This document shows, piece after piece, positions 48,801 to 59,149 of a DNA stretch of 64,000 bases (within the stretch, counting starts at the first letter, position 1; each line of letters begins with the position of its first letter). A model generated the notes under the pieces. The model was given only the letters and a program-made list of their open reading frames with translations. It did no database searches and had not been told where the DNA came from. A program made the position numbers and the translations under genes. The stretch is from Spinacia oleracea. Taxonomy: Eukaryota > Streptophyta > Magnoliopsida > Caryophyllales > Amaranthaceae. Where the stretch lies: contig NC_079487.1 in the NCBI RefSeq assembly GCF_020520425.1, positions 125,324,385 through 125,388,384 on the forward strand, written 5' to 3'.

Positions 48801-49241
48801 CAGAGCCAGGAAGCGGAGGCGAGGCTTCAGCAGTTTATCAAGCACCGGGAGATTGTTCAGAATCAAGCTGACAAGGTGCCCGTTCTCCAGCTGAAGATCC
48901 GAGAGAAGGATGCTGCCATTCGGAAGTTGGAGCAAGAGAGAGTTGACCTCTACACTGCTGATCAGTGTAGGGAGCAATACTGGAATGGCATCCTGGGTGC
49001 TCGGCGGATGTTCGCGAAGCATATGCCTCATTTCCCTTGGAATGAGAAGGTTCCGCTCTGGATGAGGGCCCAGGATCACTTGGTGGAGTGCCAGGCCGAT
49101 CGAGACGAAGCTGAAGCTGAACGCCAAGCTGCTCTTGCAGAGGCTCGGGCCCAGAAGGCGGCTTCCGAAGGTGATACTACTGCTGGGGGTTCTTCGAAGG
49201 ATGCTCCTCTGGGGGATGCTCCTGAGACTCCCAAGAGTTAG
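45823..49241 (+). CDS. Six-exon antisense gene inside the retrotransposon (PF04195-like domain plus coiled coil)
   Basis: Exons 45823-46897, 46993-47246, 47336-47419, 47494-47577, 47656-48351 and 48441-49241 join to 997 codons. All five introns (74-95 bp) are GT-AG and phases agree. Residues about 1-75 are basic, serine-rich and probably disordered. About 100-350 form a globular domain with FPLDPFVSELLVSYNIS, LTPKSMRHIIGF, GWWTII and WLFVRVP, resembling the plant 'putative gypsy-type transposon' family (PF04195). About 350-700 are linker with acidic and basic patches, including KRKRKG-type clusters that could be nuclear signals. About 750-990 are a long coiled coil. Its function is unknown. 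It runs opposite to gag-pol, so its introns survive in the element's genomic RNA. It is intact, as expected for a young insertion. Confidence 0.88.
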
Positions 49242-49529
49242 GGATTCGGGCAGTCGTCTTCTTCAGAGTCGGTCGGTTCCAGTTGAGGACTTCCGAACAT
49301 GTGCTTGCCTTTCCCCCTTTTGCCTCGGCGCTGCGTTGTACTCATTTCTTTTTGTTTTCTTTAGTACTTCGGTAGGCCGGTATTGTCTGTTGATGGCTGC
49401 CGATTTTAACTGTTTCATTTTGTTTTCAATTTTTGAGGTTTTCAATGTATTTGTACTCTCCCCAAATATTGAATAAAAAATGAATGTTTGTTACTTGGCT
49501 GCTTCTTTTCAACTTGTTCTTTCGCAATT
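49242..49529. other. Downstream region of the antisense gene
   Basis: T-rich sequence with AATAAA-like signals near 49471 (ttgaataaaaaatg), suitable for 3' end formation of the antisense transcript. No coding signal. Confidence 0.5.
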
Positions 49530-49915
49530 TTAGGTCTTTAAATCCGTAGATTTCTCGAGCTCCTCTTTCTGTAGACTTGCTAAAAACCTTTTGATCTTGC
49601 GAGCTCTTTAAATCCGTAGATCTGTTAAGAGACTTTTTAACTTTTGCGAGTTCTTCAAATCCGTAGATCTGCTAAGAGACTCTTTGACTTTGTGAGTTCT
49701 TCAAATCCGTAGATCTGCTAAGAGACTCTTTAGTTTTGCGAGTTCTTCAAATCCGTAGATCTGCTAAGAGACTCTTTAGTTTTGCGAGTTCTTCAAATCC
49801 GTAGATCTGCTAAGAGACTCTTTAGTTTTGCGAGTTCTTCAAATCCGTAGATCTGCTAAGAGACTCTTTAGTTTCCAGACTCTTCAAATCCGTCGATCTG
49901 CTCAGAGGTTTGGAT
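49530..49915. repeat. 46-bp tandem repeat array inside the gypsy element
   Basis: About eight units containing GAGTTCTTCAAATCCGTAGA and TCTGCTAAGAGACTCTTTAG. Unit starts near 49556, 49601, 49648, 49694, 49740, 49786 and 49832 give spacings of 45, 47, then 46 throughout. The central copies are almost identical and the edges diverged. Confidence 0.92.
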
Positions 49916-50296
49916 TGTTCTTCCGATCTCTTGTGGTTCGGAAACCTGGGCAAGAGATCGCTAGTCTGCCTCTTTAGTTATGCCTTCGGCGATCCGTGGA
50001 TCTGAGCCGGAGTTTTATAACTTGATTCGAGCGACTGTTTGTTGCGAACAAATTTTATTAGGGTACCGCGAATCCGAGGATTCTGGACGATTCCCTGAAG
50101 TGTATGATTTGGTCATTTCTTGCATTTTATCAAGGAATGGGCAAAGTCAATCCTGTTTTTAGTCTCGGATTGATCAGATCCGAGGCTGCATGTATATATA
50201 AAGGGACAATAAATATAGAGATAAGTTTAATGAAACTCATGGTGCCAATGGCTTTCCTCTTCTCATTAAACAACTTACTTGGTTTACAGACAGAGA

Positions 50297-52072
50297 TCAT
50301 ACAAAATATTTCTTGAGAACATCGGTATTCCAATGGTTCTTCAAAATTGTTCCATCTAACTGTTTCAGCATATACGTGCCTGGCCTTTTTTCGGAATGGA
50401 TGATGTATGGTCCTTCCCAAGTGGCTGAGAGTTTGCCATGGATCCGTCCTTTCTGAACCGAGGCGGCGTTTCTGAGTACTAGATCACCGACTTTTAGGGG
50501 TCTGGCGTTGACTCTTCGGTTGTAATGCTTGTTGACCCTCTGCAAATAGGCTGCGTTGAGTGTCCTTGCATCGTTCCGAGCTTCGTCCAGTAGATCGAGA
50601 GCTTCGGATAGAAGTTGGTTGTTGCTTTCTCCTTGGAGACCATCATACCTGTTGTATGCCTGGATCCTCAGGCTTTCTGTTCCGATTTCCACAGGAATTA
50701 CAGCTTCGGATCCGTATACAAGGTGGAACGGTGTTTGCCCGGTAGCTTCTTTCTCAGTGGTCCGAAGGGACCATAGCGTTCCGGGTAGCTCTTCTAACCA
50801 TTTGTTTTTGTCATCCTCGACTCTTTTCTTGAGTGCATTGAGGATGAGTTTGTTAGCAGCTTCGGCTTGCCCGTTGCTTTGTGGGTGACAGACTGCCGAG
50901 TACGCTAGGTGTATGCCGAACTGTTTGCACCACTTTTGCAACGGGGTGTTGTCGAACTGTTTCCCGTGGTCGAAGACCATCAGTCTTGGTATGCCGAACC
51001 TTGTGATGATGTTCTGCCATATGAACTTGCGGACCTGAGGTTCGGTGATGGAGGAGACAGCTTCGGCTTCGATCCATTTGCTAAAATAGTCGACTCCTAC
51101 AATCAACCACTTCTTCTGGTTCGTCGCTGAGGGGAAGGGACCAACGATGTCTAACCCCCACTGTGCGAATGGTAATGGATACAGCGTTGATTGTAGGGTT
51201 TGAGCTGGTTGATGGATGGCTGGTGCGAACTTTTGGCATTTCTCGCATTTCCTTGCCATCTGCTTTGCCTCGGAAACCATGGTGGGCCACCAGTACCCAG
51301 CCCGAAGGGCTTTATGTGCCAATGTCCTGCCTCCGATGTGGTTTCCGCATATCCCGAGGTGGATTTCCCTTAGGATGTAGTCAGCGTCTGTTGGACCCAC
51401 ACATTTTAGCAGCGGAGCGGAGAATGATTTCCTCATGAGCTCTCCTTCGGCGCTGATGATGAACCACTTGTTGAATCTTTTCAGTTTTCTTTCCTGCAGC
51501 CTATCCTCGGGAAGTTCTCCCCTTTCTTTGTATGCAACTACTGCGTCCATCCAGCTGGGTTCGGTACGTAAGCTGCATACTGTGGTGGGTAGCAAGTCAA
51601 TGCTTCTCTCTTGGTGAACTTCCACGTGGACCGACCTGTTTAGGTCGATGAGTGTTGAGCTTGCGAGTTTTGACAGTGCATCTGCTTGCGTGTTTTGTCC
51701 TCGGGGAATGAGAATGACTTCAAAGGATCTTAACTTTGACGTTAAGGACTTGATTTTTGCTAAGTAAGCTGTCATGCTGGGCCATTTGGCCTCATACTCC
51801 CCTCGGATCTGGTTGGCTACAAGCTGGGAATCAGTTTTGAGGCAAACATGCTCGGCCTCCAGGGATAAACAAAGCTCTATCCCTGCGATTGCGGCCTCAT
51901 ATTCGGCCTCGTTGTTAGTTGCTTTGAAGCCGAACTTCAATGCATACTCTATGCTTTTCCCCGTCGGGGGGATTAGTACAACTCCTGCTCCTGAGCCGTT
52001 TATTGTGGAAGATCCGTCAGTGAAGACCTCCCAAGTGCTTTTCGTATCATTCAGCATTTCCTGGTATGAGCA
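50297..52072 (-). CDS. Gypsy pol, second part: archaeal-type RNase H and integrase
   Basis: Continues in the same frame after the TAG at 52073-52075. The first methionine is at 52057. From the N-terminus: an RNase H with VFTDGSS, the Glu of NNEAEYEA and the Asp of LKTDSQ, ending in QADALSKLAS; then an integrase zinc motif (H-x-H...CEKCQK) and catalytic core (GLDIVGP, FDHGKQF, GQAEAANK supplying D, D, E); and a C-terminal DNA-binding tail. It ends at 50297. The pattern DHG rather than the usual DNG is a small deviation. Being open after the stop, it could be made by readthrough, or this copy may depend on others. Confidence 0.9.
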   Translation of the reverse strand, partial: CSYQEMLNDTKSTWEVFTDGSSTINGSGAGVVLIPPTGKSIEYALKFGFKATNNEAEYEAAIAGIELCLSLEAEHVCLKTDSQLVANQIRGEYEAKWPSMTAYLAKIKSLTSKLRSFEVILIPRGQNTQADALSKLASSTLIDLNRSVHVEVHQERSIDLLPTTVCSLRTEPSWMDAVVAYKERGELPEDRLQERKLKRFNKWFIISAEGELMRKSFSAPLLKCVGPTDADYILREIHLGICGNHIGGRTLAHKALRAGYWWPTMVSEAKQMARKCEKCQKFAPAIHQPAQTLQSTLYPLPFAQWGLDIVGPFPSATNQKKWLIVGVDYFSKWIEAEAVSSITEPQVRKFIWQNIITRFGIPRLMVFDHGKQFDNTPLQKWCKQFGIHLAYSAVCHPQSNGQAEAANKLILNALKKRVEDDKNKWLEELPGTLWSLRTTEKEATGQTPFHLVYGSEAVIPVEIGTESLRIQAYNRYDGLQGESNNQLLSEALDLLDEARNDARTLNAAYLQRVNKHYNRRVNARPLKVGDLVLRNAASVQKGRIHGKLSATWEGPYIIHSEKRPGTYMLKQLDGTILKNHWNTDVLKKYFV

Positions 52073-55000
52073 CTACTCGGCCAAGAAGTCTGCCAATGCT
52101 TGTGCTTTGATTGCTGTCCTCGGCTGATATTTGATGCCGAACTCTGATAGTTCGAAAGCCCAGGCAGCCAATCTTCCTGACCTCTCTATTTTGTCGAGTA
52201 CTTTTTCGAGCGGTTGGTCAGTTAGCACTGTGATCTGGTGGGAGTCGAAGTATGGCCTCAGTTTTCGTGCAGCTACCACTACTGCATATGCGACTTTCTC
52301 GATGAGTGGGTACCGGGTTTCGGCCCCTGTAAGTGTTCGGCTGGTGAAGTAGATTGGCTGTTGCTTCTTTTCTTCTTCCCGAAGAAGCACTGCGCTGACG
52401 GTTCCAGGGCTAACTGCGACATATAGGTACAGGGTTTCCCCCTCCTTTGGTCTGGCCAGTGTTGGCAGTTGAGCTAGGTGGGCTCTGAGTTGCTGAAAAG
52501 CTTCTTTTTGCTCCTGTTCCCATATCAGTTCGGGATCCACTTTCCTCGGGACCCCCTTTTTCTTGACTGGTTTTGCTTCTCCTCCGGGGAGGTTCTTTGG
52601 TTTCAGTGCTTTGAAGAAGGGGTCTCCCTTGTCCGAGGCTTTTGATATGAACCTTGTTAGTGCGGCTAACCTGCCGGTTAGCCTCTGCACATCTCTCTTG
52701 GTCTTCGGCTCGGGTAAATCCAATGCCGCTTGGACTTTGTCCGGGTTCGCATCAATTCCTCTTTCGCTCACCATGAATCCGAGGAATTTCCCTGACTTCA
52801 CCCCGAAGACGCATTTTTTTGGGTTCAGCTTCATGCTGTATTTCCTCAGATTTCCGAAGGTCTCTGCCAAGTCTTTGACGTGGTCTTCCTCCTTGATGCT
52901 TTTTACGATGGAGTCATCCACATAGACCTCCACATTCCTCCCTTTCTGGTCGGCGAAGACGTGATCAACTAGCCTCTGGTAGGTGGCTCCGGCATTTTTC
53001 AAGCCGAAAGGCATCATTTTATAGTTGAACACTCCTGCGCTTGTGATGAACGCTGTCTTTGCTCTGTCATCGGGGTGCATGAATACTTGGTGGTAGCCTG
53101 AAAAGGCATCCATGAAGCTGAGCAGTGCATGGCCGCTGGTGGAGTCAACCAATTGATCTATCCTTGGCAGGGGATAACAGTCTTTGGGGCAGGCTCGGTT
53201 CAGGTCTGTGAAATCCACGCACATTCGCCAGGAGTCGTTCGCTTTTTTGACCATCACCACGTTGGCCAGCCATTTCGGATACATGCATGGTTCAATGAAT
53301 CCGGCCTCCTGCAACTTTTTCACCTCCTCGGCGATGGCTTTGTTTTTCTCCGAGGAGTAGTTCCTCTTTTTTTGCTTGACTGGCCGAGCTTCAGCGTTGA
53401 CGTCCAGCTTGTGACAAATCAGCTTCGGATTTATCCCTGGCATATCTGCTGCTGACCATGCAAAGATGTCTTTATGATCCCTGAGTAATCGGATCAAATC
53501 GATTCGGAGCCCCGAGCTTAAGCCCTTGCCTATTCGGACGCTCCTGTCTGAATCCTCTTCGAGGAAGATATCCTCCATTTCTTGATCTGGTTCGGGAGAT
53601 AGGGTTTCGGGGCGGGCATCAACTTCTGCGGGAGACAAGCTGCTCGTGCTTGCTCTTCTCCTTTTTGCCTCGCTTTCCTCTCCCGTAGCTCCCTTTTCTT
53701 CTTCGGGGTCGTCCCCTAGTTTGGGCTTTCGGACAACAGTGTGGCAGGTTCTTCTCGCCACTTCTTGATCACCTCTGATTCGTTCGGCGAATCCTGCATC
53801 CGAGACGTATATCATCAGCTGGTGGTATGTGGAGGGGACTGCTTGCATCTTGTGAATCATGGTTCTCCCCATGATTACGTTGTATACGGAGTCGCAGTCC
53901 ATCACCAAAAATTCGTCCCGAAGGGTTTTTGCTGCCTGGCCTTCACCCACTGTGACTGGCAGGGTGATCTTTCCTCGAGGGATAGCTGCGGATCCGTTGA
54001 ATCCGATCAGAGGATAACTGACTTTCGTCAGTGCTTCCTCTGGCTCTTCGAGGATCAGCTGCTCGAAGCAGTTTCTGAAGATGATATTGACGGCACTTCC
54101 TCCGTCGACTAACACTCGATGTACGTTGTGGTTATTGAGGTCCATGGAAATGACCAGAGGATCGTCATGTTTGTACTGGACTCCGAAGCAATCATCAGCA
54201 GTGAAGGTCATGTTCGGGGGGTGTGGCTGGTTGTCTCCCACCGCGCTGAAGTTGACCCGATGGGAGAGGGCTCTTAGGTGTTTTTTGCTGGCCTGGCCAG
54301 ACTTCTGTCCCCCGAACACCACTAGGATGTCATTCTTCTTGTGCCCTGTTGCTTCGTAGATCCTTTTCTGGGGTTGCTCGTGTTGTTTGCCGCTTGCGGC
54401 CTTTTCTTTTTCCTCCCTTCGGTCTAACAAGTACTGTTTCAGGTAGCCTCGGCGAACGAGGTCCTCAATGTTGTCTTTCAGCGAGTTGCATTCTTCGGTG
54501 TGGTGACCGAAGTCATCATGAAACTCGCACCATTTGTTCTTGTTTCTCCGAGCTGGGTTGGACTTGAGCTTCCCAGGTAGTTTCCACTTTTCGTCATTTC
54601 TGTTGAGGCTAAATATCTCTTTTCGGGGCAGAGCTAGTGGAGTGTAGTTGGTGTACTTGGGTTGAAGTTCACCCCTTCTCCCGTCTTTCTTCGGGCTCAT
54701 CTCTCTAGCTCCTACTTTCTCTTTCCCCTTCCTTGAGCTGCCCTCGGGCTTGCTCTGGGTATTCTTTGTGTCTCTCGGATCCGACGATCCTTTCAATCTT
54801 GCAGCGGCCTTGTTGAACTCTTCGGTTCTGATGAACGCATCAGCCATTTGGAGCACGTCAGCTATTCTGGAGGGGTTCTTCATTGAGAGTTCGTCACGGA
54901 ACTTCCCTTCCTGGAGCGCGTGCTTCAAGGCGAAGATGGCCACGTCTGGCTGCAAGTTTGGTATGTTTGTTGATTCCTTCATGAATCTGGCCATGAATTC

Positions 55001-56053
55001 TCTCAGACTTTCGTCTCTTTCTTGTTGGATTGAGGTCAGTTCTGCTGTGGTTCGCTCGGGGCGATTGTTGCTCACGAACTGTGTGCAGAATCTCTTTTTC
55101 AGCTTTTTCCAGCTCTTGATCGATCCCTTCGGCAGCGATCTAAACCACTCTCCCGCCACTCCGGTTAGCGTGGTTGGGAAATATTTACACCAACATGTTT
55201 CGGAGTAGGGACTCAAGAACATTTGCTGCTCGTAGGAGATGACATGATCCCTCGGATCTGTGATTCCGCTGTAGGTCAGGTGCGCTGGCAGTCTTACCTT
55301 CGGTATTTCTTCCATGATCAGCTCGTCCGAGAAAGGGGATGACGTGGGAGTCATGATTCTTTTCCCGAGTCTAGCCCTGATGCCTTCTTTTGCCGAGGTT
55401 CTGTGATTAGAACGTTCGGGCGTACGATGGGGGCTAGGGGTTCGATCATGCCTCCTGTCTCTTCTTCTCTCTCGGCTACTGACCTCGGGTCGTTCGCCAG
55501 ATCTGCTTGGCTCGCCCACCCCGAGTCTCGTATGGATCGAGGGTCTTAGCCTTGAGTGGACCGAGGGCCTCAACCTGCTGAGCACCGAGCTTCGGACCCG
55601 AGTGTTACGAGTAGTCGATTCGCTTTGGAGAGCTGTTGGAGTAGGCGATGGTCTCGCAAACCAATCTGGTTGCTGTTGTGCCCTTTTTTGGGTGTCCCAC
55701 GTGCTTTCCATCCACCTCGACGTCAAGTGTGTACCTGTCAAGGGAAGGAGTTCTCGTTCGGGTCTGGACACTTCCGCACTGGGTGGCTCGTTCAGCCTTC
55801 GCCTGGTCCTCCTCTCTTCTCTGCGGTCATTTGCCAGTCCTTGCTGCTTCTCATTGAAGAGGAAGTTTTGCATGATGGTCATGGCCGCAGTGAGCTCTTC
55901 CCTAGTTGGAATCGGAGGTCCTGCATTTGTGGCGGTCGTAGCTCTGCTTGGCTGTGACCTCGCCATCGATTGAGGGTGCCCCGCTTGGTCAGATTCTGAA
56001 TCTGACCGCACCATCATATCGTCGTCATTGTTGTTAACAACATCATTCACCAT
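52073..56053 (-). CDS. Gypsy gag-protease-reverse transcriptase-RNase H
   Basis: Open for about 1326 codons from the ATG at 56053. The frame is also open upstream into the LTR to 56230, but the start after the primer site fits gag better. Domains in order: a charged N-terminus; the retrotransposon gag core (WCKYFPTTLTGVAGEWF); a short Cys/His motif (CEFHDDFGHHTEEC); an aspartic protease with VDGGSAVNIIF in place of the usual DTG/DSG; reverse transcriptase with WRMCVDFTDLN, MPFGLKNAGATYQ and YVDD; and RNase H ending ADFLAE. The frame ends at a TAG (52073-52075) exactly at the junction to the second RNase H. Confidence 0.92.
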   Translation of the reverse strand: MVNDVVNNNDDDMMVRSDSESDQAGHPQSMARSQPSRATTATNAGPPIPTREELTAAMTIMQNFLFNEKQQGLANDRREERRTRRRLNEPPSAEVSRPERELLPLTGTHLTSRWMESTWDTQKRAQQQPDWFARPSPTPTALQSESTTRNTRVRSSVLSRLRPSVHSRLRPSIHTRLGVGEPSRSGERPEVSSRERRRDRRHDRTPSPHRTPERSNHRTSAKEGIRARLGKRIMTPTSSPFSDELIMEEIPKVRLPAHLTYSGITDPRDHVISYEQQMFLSPYSETCWCKYFPTTLTGVAGEWFRSLPKGSIKSWKKLKKRFCTQFVSNNRPERTTAELTSIQQERDESLREFMARFMKESTNIPNLQPDVAIFALKHALQEGKFRDELSMKNPSRIADVLQMADAFIRTEEFNKAAARLKGSSDPRDTKNTQSKPEGSSRKGKEKVGAREMSPKKDGRRGELQPKYTNYTPLALPRKEIFSLNRNDEKWKLPGKLKSNPARRNKNKWCEFHDDFGHHTEECNSLKDNIEDLVRRGYLKQYLLDRREEKEKAASGKQHEQPQKRIYEATGHKKNDILVVFGGQKSGQASKKHLRALSHRVNFSAVGDNQPHPPNMTFTADDCFGVQYKHDDPLVISMDLNNHNVHRVLVDGGSAVNIIFRNCFEQLILEEPEEALTKVSYPLIGFNGSAAIPRGKITLPVTVGEGQAAKTLRDEFLVMDCDSVYNVIMGRTMIHKMQAVPSTYHQLMIYVSDAGFAERIRGDQEVARRTCHTVVRKPKLGDDPEEEKGATGEESEAKRRRASTSSLSPAEVDARPETLSPEPDQEMEDIFLEEDSDRSVRIGKGLSSGLRIDLIRLLRDHKDIFAWSAADMPGINPKLICHKLDVNAEARPVKQKKRNYSSEKNKAIAEEVKKLQEAGFIEPCMYPKWLANVVMVKKANDSWRMCVDFTDLNRACPKDCYPLPRIDQLVDSTSGHALLSFMDAFSGYHQVFMHPDDRAKTAFITSAGVFNYKMMPFGLKNAGATYQRLVDHVFADQKGRNVEVYVDDSIVKSIKEEDHVKDLAETFGNLRKYSMKLNPKKCVFGVKSGKFLGFMVSERGIDANPDKVQAALDLPEPKTKRDVQRLTGRLAALTRFISKASDKGDPFFKALKPKNLPGGEAKPVKKKGVPRKVDPELIWEQEQKEAFQQLRAHLAQLPTLARPKEGETLYLYVAVSPGTVSAVLLREEEKKQQPIYFTSRTLTGAETRYPLIEKVAYAVVVAARKLRPYFDSHQITVLTDQPLEKVLDKIERSGRLAAWAFELSEFGIKYQPRTAIKAQALADFLAE

Positions 56054-56102
56054 TTTCGCGGAAAGAGGTGATTGATGTCTTTCAAAGGCTTTGAAGTGTT
56101 CT

Positions 56103-56120
56103 TCCCCACAGACGGCGCCA
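56103..56120 (-). other. Primer-binding site of the gypsy element
   Basis: On the minus strand, three bases inside the 5' LTR, TGGCGCCGTCTGTGGGGA resembles the complement of the 3' end of plant tRNA-Asp, with mismatches in the middle. Confidence 0.75.
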
Positions 56121-56123
56121 AAT

Positions 56124-56548
56124 TGTTCCGGTGTTGTAAAGATGGAAACAATGGGCTTCGAATGAAGGCCCTTTTGTATGTGTTGAAGATCTTGCTTGTT
56201 TGAATGAGTGGAGTCCGAATTCACCTGCACAAGAGCAAAGTCACTAGCCTCGGGGGTGTTTCCGAGGAAAGCCCCTCCGATGCCTAAGTAAGAATGATGC
56301 TCGGATTCTAGAGAGAATTTCTCTAGAAGAGTAGTCTTAAGGCGGTAAATTGGACGTACCTTGAGGTGTGAGCCTTGGCGGCCTATTTATAGTGTTTGCA
56401 TAATAAATGCCCATAGGTCATTTATTGCTATTGGGCCTTGGGCCTTAATGGATGGCTGAATAGCCACTGGTAGGTTCGATGTTGTTGTTTAGAGCCATTG
56501 GGCTTTGGACTTAGTGGCCCAATTGAGAGTCAATTGGAAGCCCAAACA
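56124..56548 (-). repeat. 5' LTR of the gypsy element
   Basis: 425 bp, TGTT...AACA ends, identical to the 3' copy except one base. The TATAAATA motif is at 56384-56391 on the minus strand. The outer flank carries the GTTCA duplication. Confidence 0.95.
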
Positions 56549-56553
56549 GTTCA

Positions 56554-57769
56554 TATATCGATCTTCACTTTAATTTAGGACCCACGAAAATTAATATACA
56601 TATATCGACCTCAGTTTGACTCCTACCAATCTATTTTATTTTTAATTATAAATCATCATCGACCTCCTTAATTCAGAAAGTAGGTATATAAACTCAAATA
56701 GGTGACCTCTCAGGCTCTTATAGTCTCATATATATTCGACGTAGTTTCTTCAAAACGTTCTGCTTGTTGACTAATGAAGCTACTTAATTAAATTATAACC
56801 ACGGGTTAACGTTGCATGAAAAGTACAAATTAGGCTTTGTTGATAATACAAATTTAAGTAATACTACTTATAGCATTTTAGAATTTAAAGTCCCACGAAA
56901 TCTACGGAAAATTTTAACCGAATATTTGAATAATTAGGCTTTGTTCCATTCATCTGGTTTAATTTGGTCATATGTTTCTAGTTTGTAGTCTAATTCTTTC
57001 TGGTATGGTTTGCTCTGACTCTTCCTGATCTGGTATGGTCGATCATAATGTTTTTGTGAATATTTTTTACCTTTTCTGATCTAGTCTGAAAGTTCGAGTT
57101 TTTTTTAGCTTTTTCTGTTCTGATCTGAATGTTTCAGTAATTATTTTTATATTTTACGTTTAGATCTGATATGATCAATAAGAGATCAGAGCCTTAATCC
57201 CAATTAACATATATATATACCTTTACTACAATCACGAATCCCAATTATGTCGATTGTCGTGTATTAGTGTGTACCGTGTAGTAGTACAACTCCGGTACAA
57301 GCATGCATGCATGGAATCACATCTGATTAATCAATTACTTAATTAGCTAGCTTGCAAGTTTTTAATTAGTTTCAGATTGATGATTGTGATCTATTAACAA
57401 ACATGATTATGACTAGATTATTATCTATGTCACCTAATTAAGGTGTAAGATGATTATTATTTGATTATATATATAATATATGTGATCATGCATATCGTGA
57501 CATTGATCTCTTCCTTAAGGGATCCTTAATCTGTCAGCAAGATTCTACGTGAGTCACTGAGCCACATGCTAACATATCGAAAAAATCAACGAGAAAATTG
57601 TTGAGGAAATATAATTAAGGGGCAGAAATTAAATTGTGAGCTAGTAATCACATTACAACTCTCCAATGAAATCCAGAGGCTACTAAGATTCATTAGTCAA
57701 GCATATATATATGACATCTTTAACTTGTGTACCAGTTTCTATGGAAGAATGAACTCCAAACCTTGCTTC
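56554..57769. other. AT-rich intergenic region
   Basis: No gene seen. A stretch around 56930-57190 repeats words such as TGATCTGGT and TCTGATCT and may be an old repeat, but its ends are unclear. Confidence 0.45.
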
Positions 57770-59149
57770 GGATACTCTACCAATAACTTGTATGGTATGG
57801 AACGTACAAGGGGTTGTAAGTCAAGCTTTTAAATTATTTCTATCCTCAAGGAAATAGTGCGGACTAATCAGCCTAATGCATGTGATAACCCTTGTTGAGA
57901 CGCATATATATGTGAGGAAATCAAGCAACGACGTTAGCTTCAATCTTGGGATACTCCGGAGTCCGGACACACAAGATCGAGTGGATGCCATGGGGTTTAG
58001 TGGTGGCATTTGGGTTTACTGGAGATCGGAAGTTGTCACCATCATCAAACATAACCAGCACATTACCATGGACATCAAGAAAGTCGGAGCAGAACCATGG
58101 CGGTTTATGCAAGCCCCATGAGACTTTGCGGCCACTCACAATAAACCATGGTTAATAGCAGGTGATTTCAATAGAAGAGCAACCATATTCAACGACTGAT
58201 CGACTAGAGGGCTTACTCCAGAAACGAGAACGAGTGCAAGACTTGACAGAGCACTATGTAACGGAGAATGGGGAACTCGATCGTTTCGAGAAAGCCAAGG
58301 TAAATTATCTGCCGGCCTCTCGATCATTCCGAGCACTGCCCAAATGGCTTTGCCCCACCAATCAATCAATCTTCCCTTCCGGTTTCAAGCCACTTGGTTA
58401 ACACATGAGAAATTTAAAGAGTTTGTGGCTACCAAATGGGACAACAGTACACCTCTTATTCCAGCATTAGCAAATTTAAACTTGTCCACGGAACTTCAAC
58501 TATGGAACAAAGACACCTTTGGAAACATTTTTTACAGGAAAATTAAAGATATTTACTTGCATGTATAGCAGGTGTGAAAAAATTAAAGCACTTGAATTGC
58601 CTCAAGAGTCGAAATATGCCTTCAAAACGAACTACTTAACCAGGAAGAAATATTGTGGAATCAAAAGTCCTGAGTTGAGTGGATCGAAGAATGAAGATGG
58701 GGATCGTAATACCACTTTCTTTCACTTGAGTACTATAGTCCGTAGGTGGAGGAACAAAATATTTGCGATCAAGGACGACAATGGAGATTGTATTAATGAC
58801 AAGGAATTAGTAAAATCTCATATATATTGTCAATTACTTCGCCCACTTAATTATTCACAGAGGAGGGGGATCGGAGGCCAATATCTTTGATATTCCTCAT
58901 GATGTTTTCCCATAATTACCACAAAAATATTGGGAATACTTATCCCTTCCCATTCACAAAATTTGACGTGGATGTTGTGATAAAGAACATGGCGGCACTC
59001 AAGGCCCCCGGCCCAAACGGCTACCAAGAAATCTTCTTCCAGAAAAATTGGGATACAGTGGCTAACAAGGTATACGAAATGGTATTACCGGTTCCGGAAG
59101 GAAAAGGCATACCCTCTACCTTAAATGATACACATATAGTGTTAATACC
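57770..59149 (+). pseudogene. Degenerate L1-type LINE fragment, broken by a copia insertion
   Basis: Read across frames it shows the plant LINE endonuclease (a WNVQG opening near 57795, LVETHI near 57890, PWLIAGDFN near 58145) and the start of the reverse transcriptase (ALKAPGPNGYQ near 58995 and LNDTHIVLIP near 59120). Frames shift several times and stops are frequent. The copia LTR begins immediately after LIP, so the rest of the reverse transcriptase is not in the window. Confidence 0.85.

Larger units (their letters stand above)
44958..56548 (-). mobile_element. Complete Ty3/gypsy LTR retrotransposon, Tat type, with antisense gene
   Basis: 11,591 bp between 5-bp duplications GTTCA (44953-44957 and 56549-56553). 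Order on the minus strand: 5' LTR, primer site, gag-pro-RT-RNase H-archaeal RNase H-integrase, 46-bp repeat array, a gene on the opposite strand, polypurine tract, 3' LTR. A second RNase H of archaeal type between RNase H and integrase, plus an extra antisense gene between pol and the 3' LTR, are features reported for Tat/Retand/Ogre-like elements. The LTRs differ at one site in 425, so insertion is recent. One in-frame TAG breaks pol. Confidence 0.95.

Noticed and set aside
45823..49241. Independent host gene captured between transposons
   Set aside because: It lies inside the LTR boundaries of one element whose target duplication is intact, and its domain family is known from gypsy-type elements, so it is element cargo.
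49530..49915. CRISPR-like array
   Set aside because: The 46-bp units are contiguous with no unique spacers, and this is a plant retrotransposon.
56053..56230. gag start at the most upstream ATG (56230)
   Set aside because: It lies within the LTR and the frame would cross the primer-binding site. The ATG at 56053 is the first suitable one after it.
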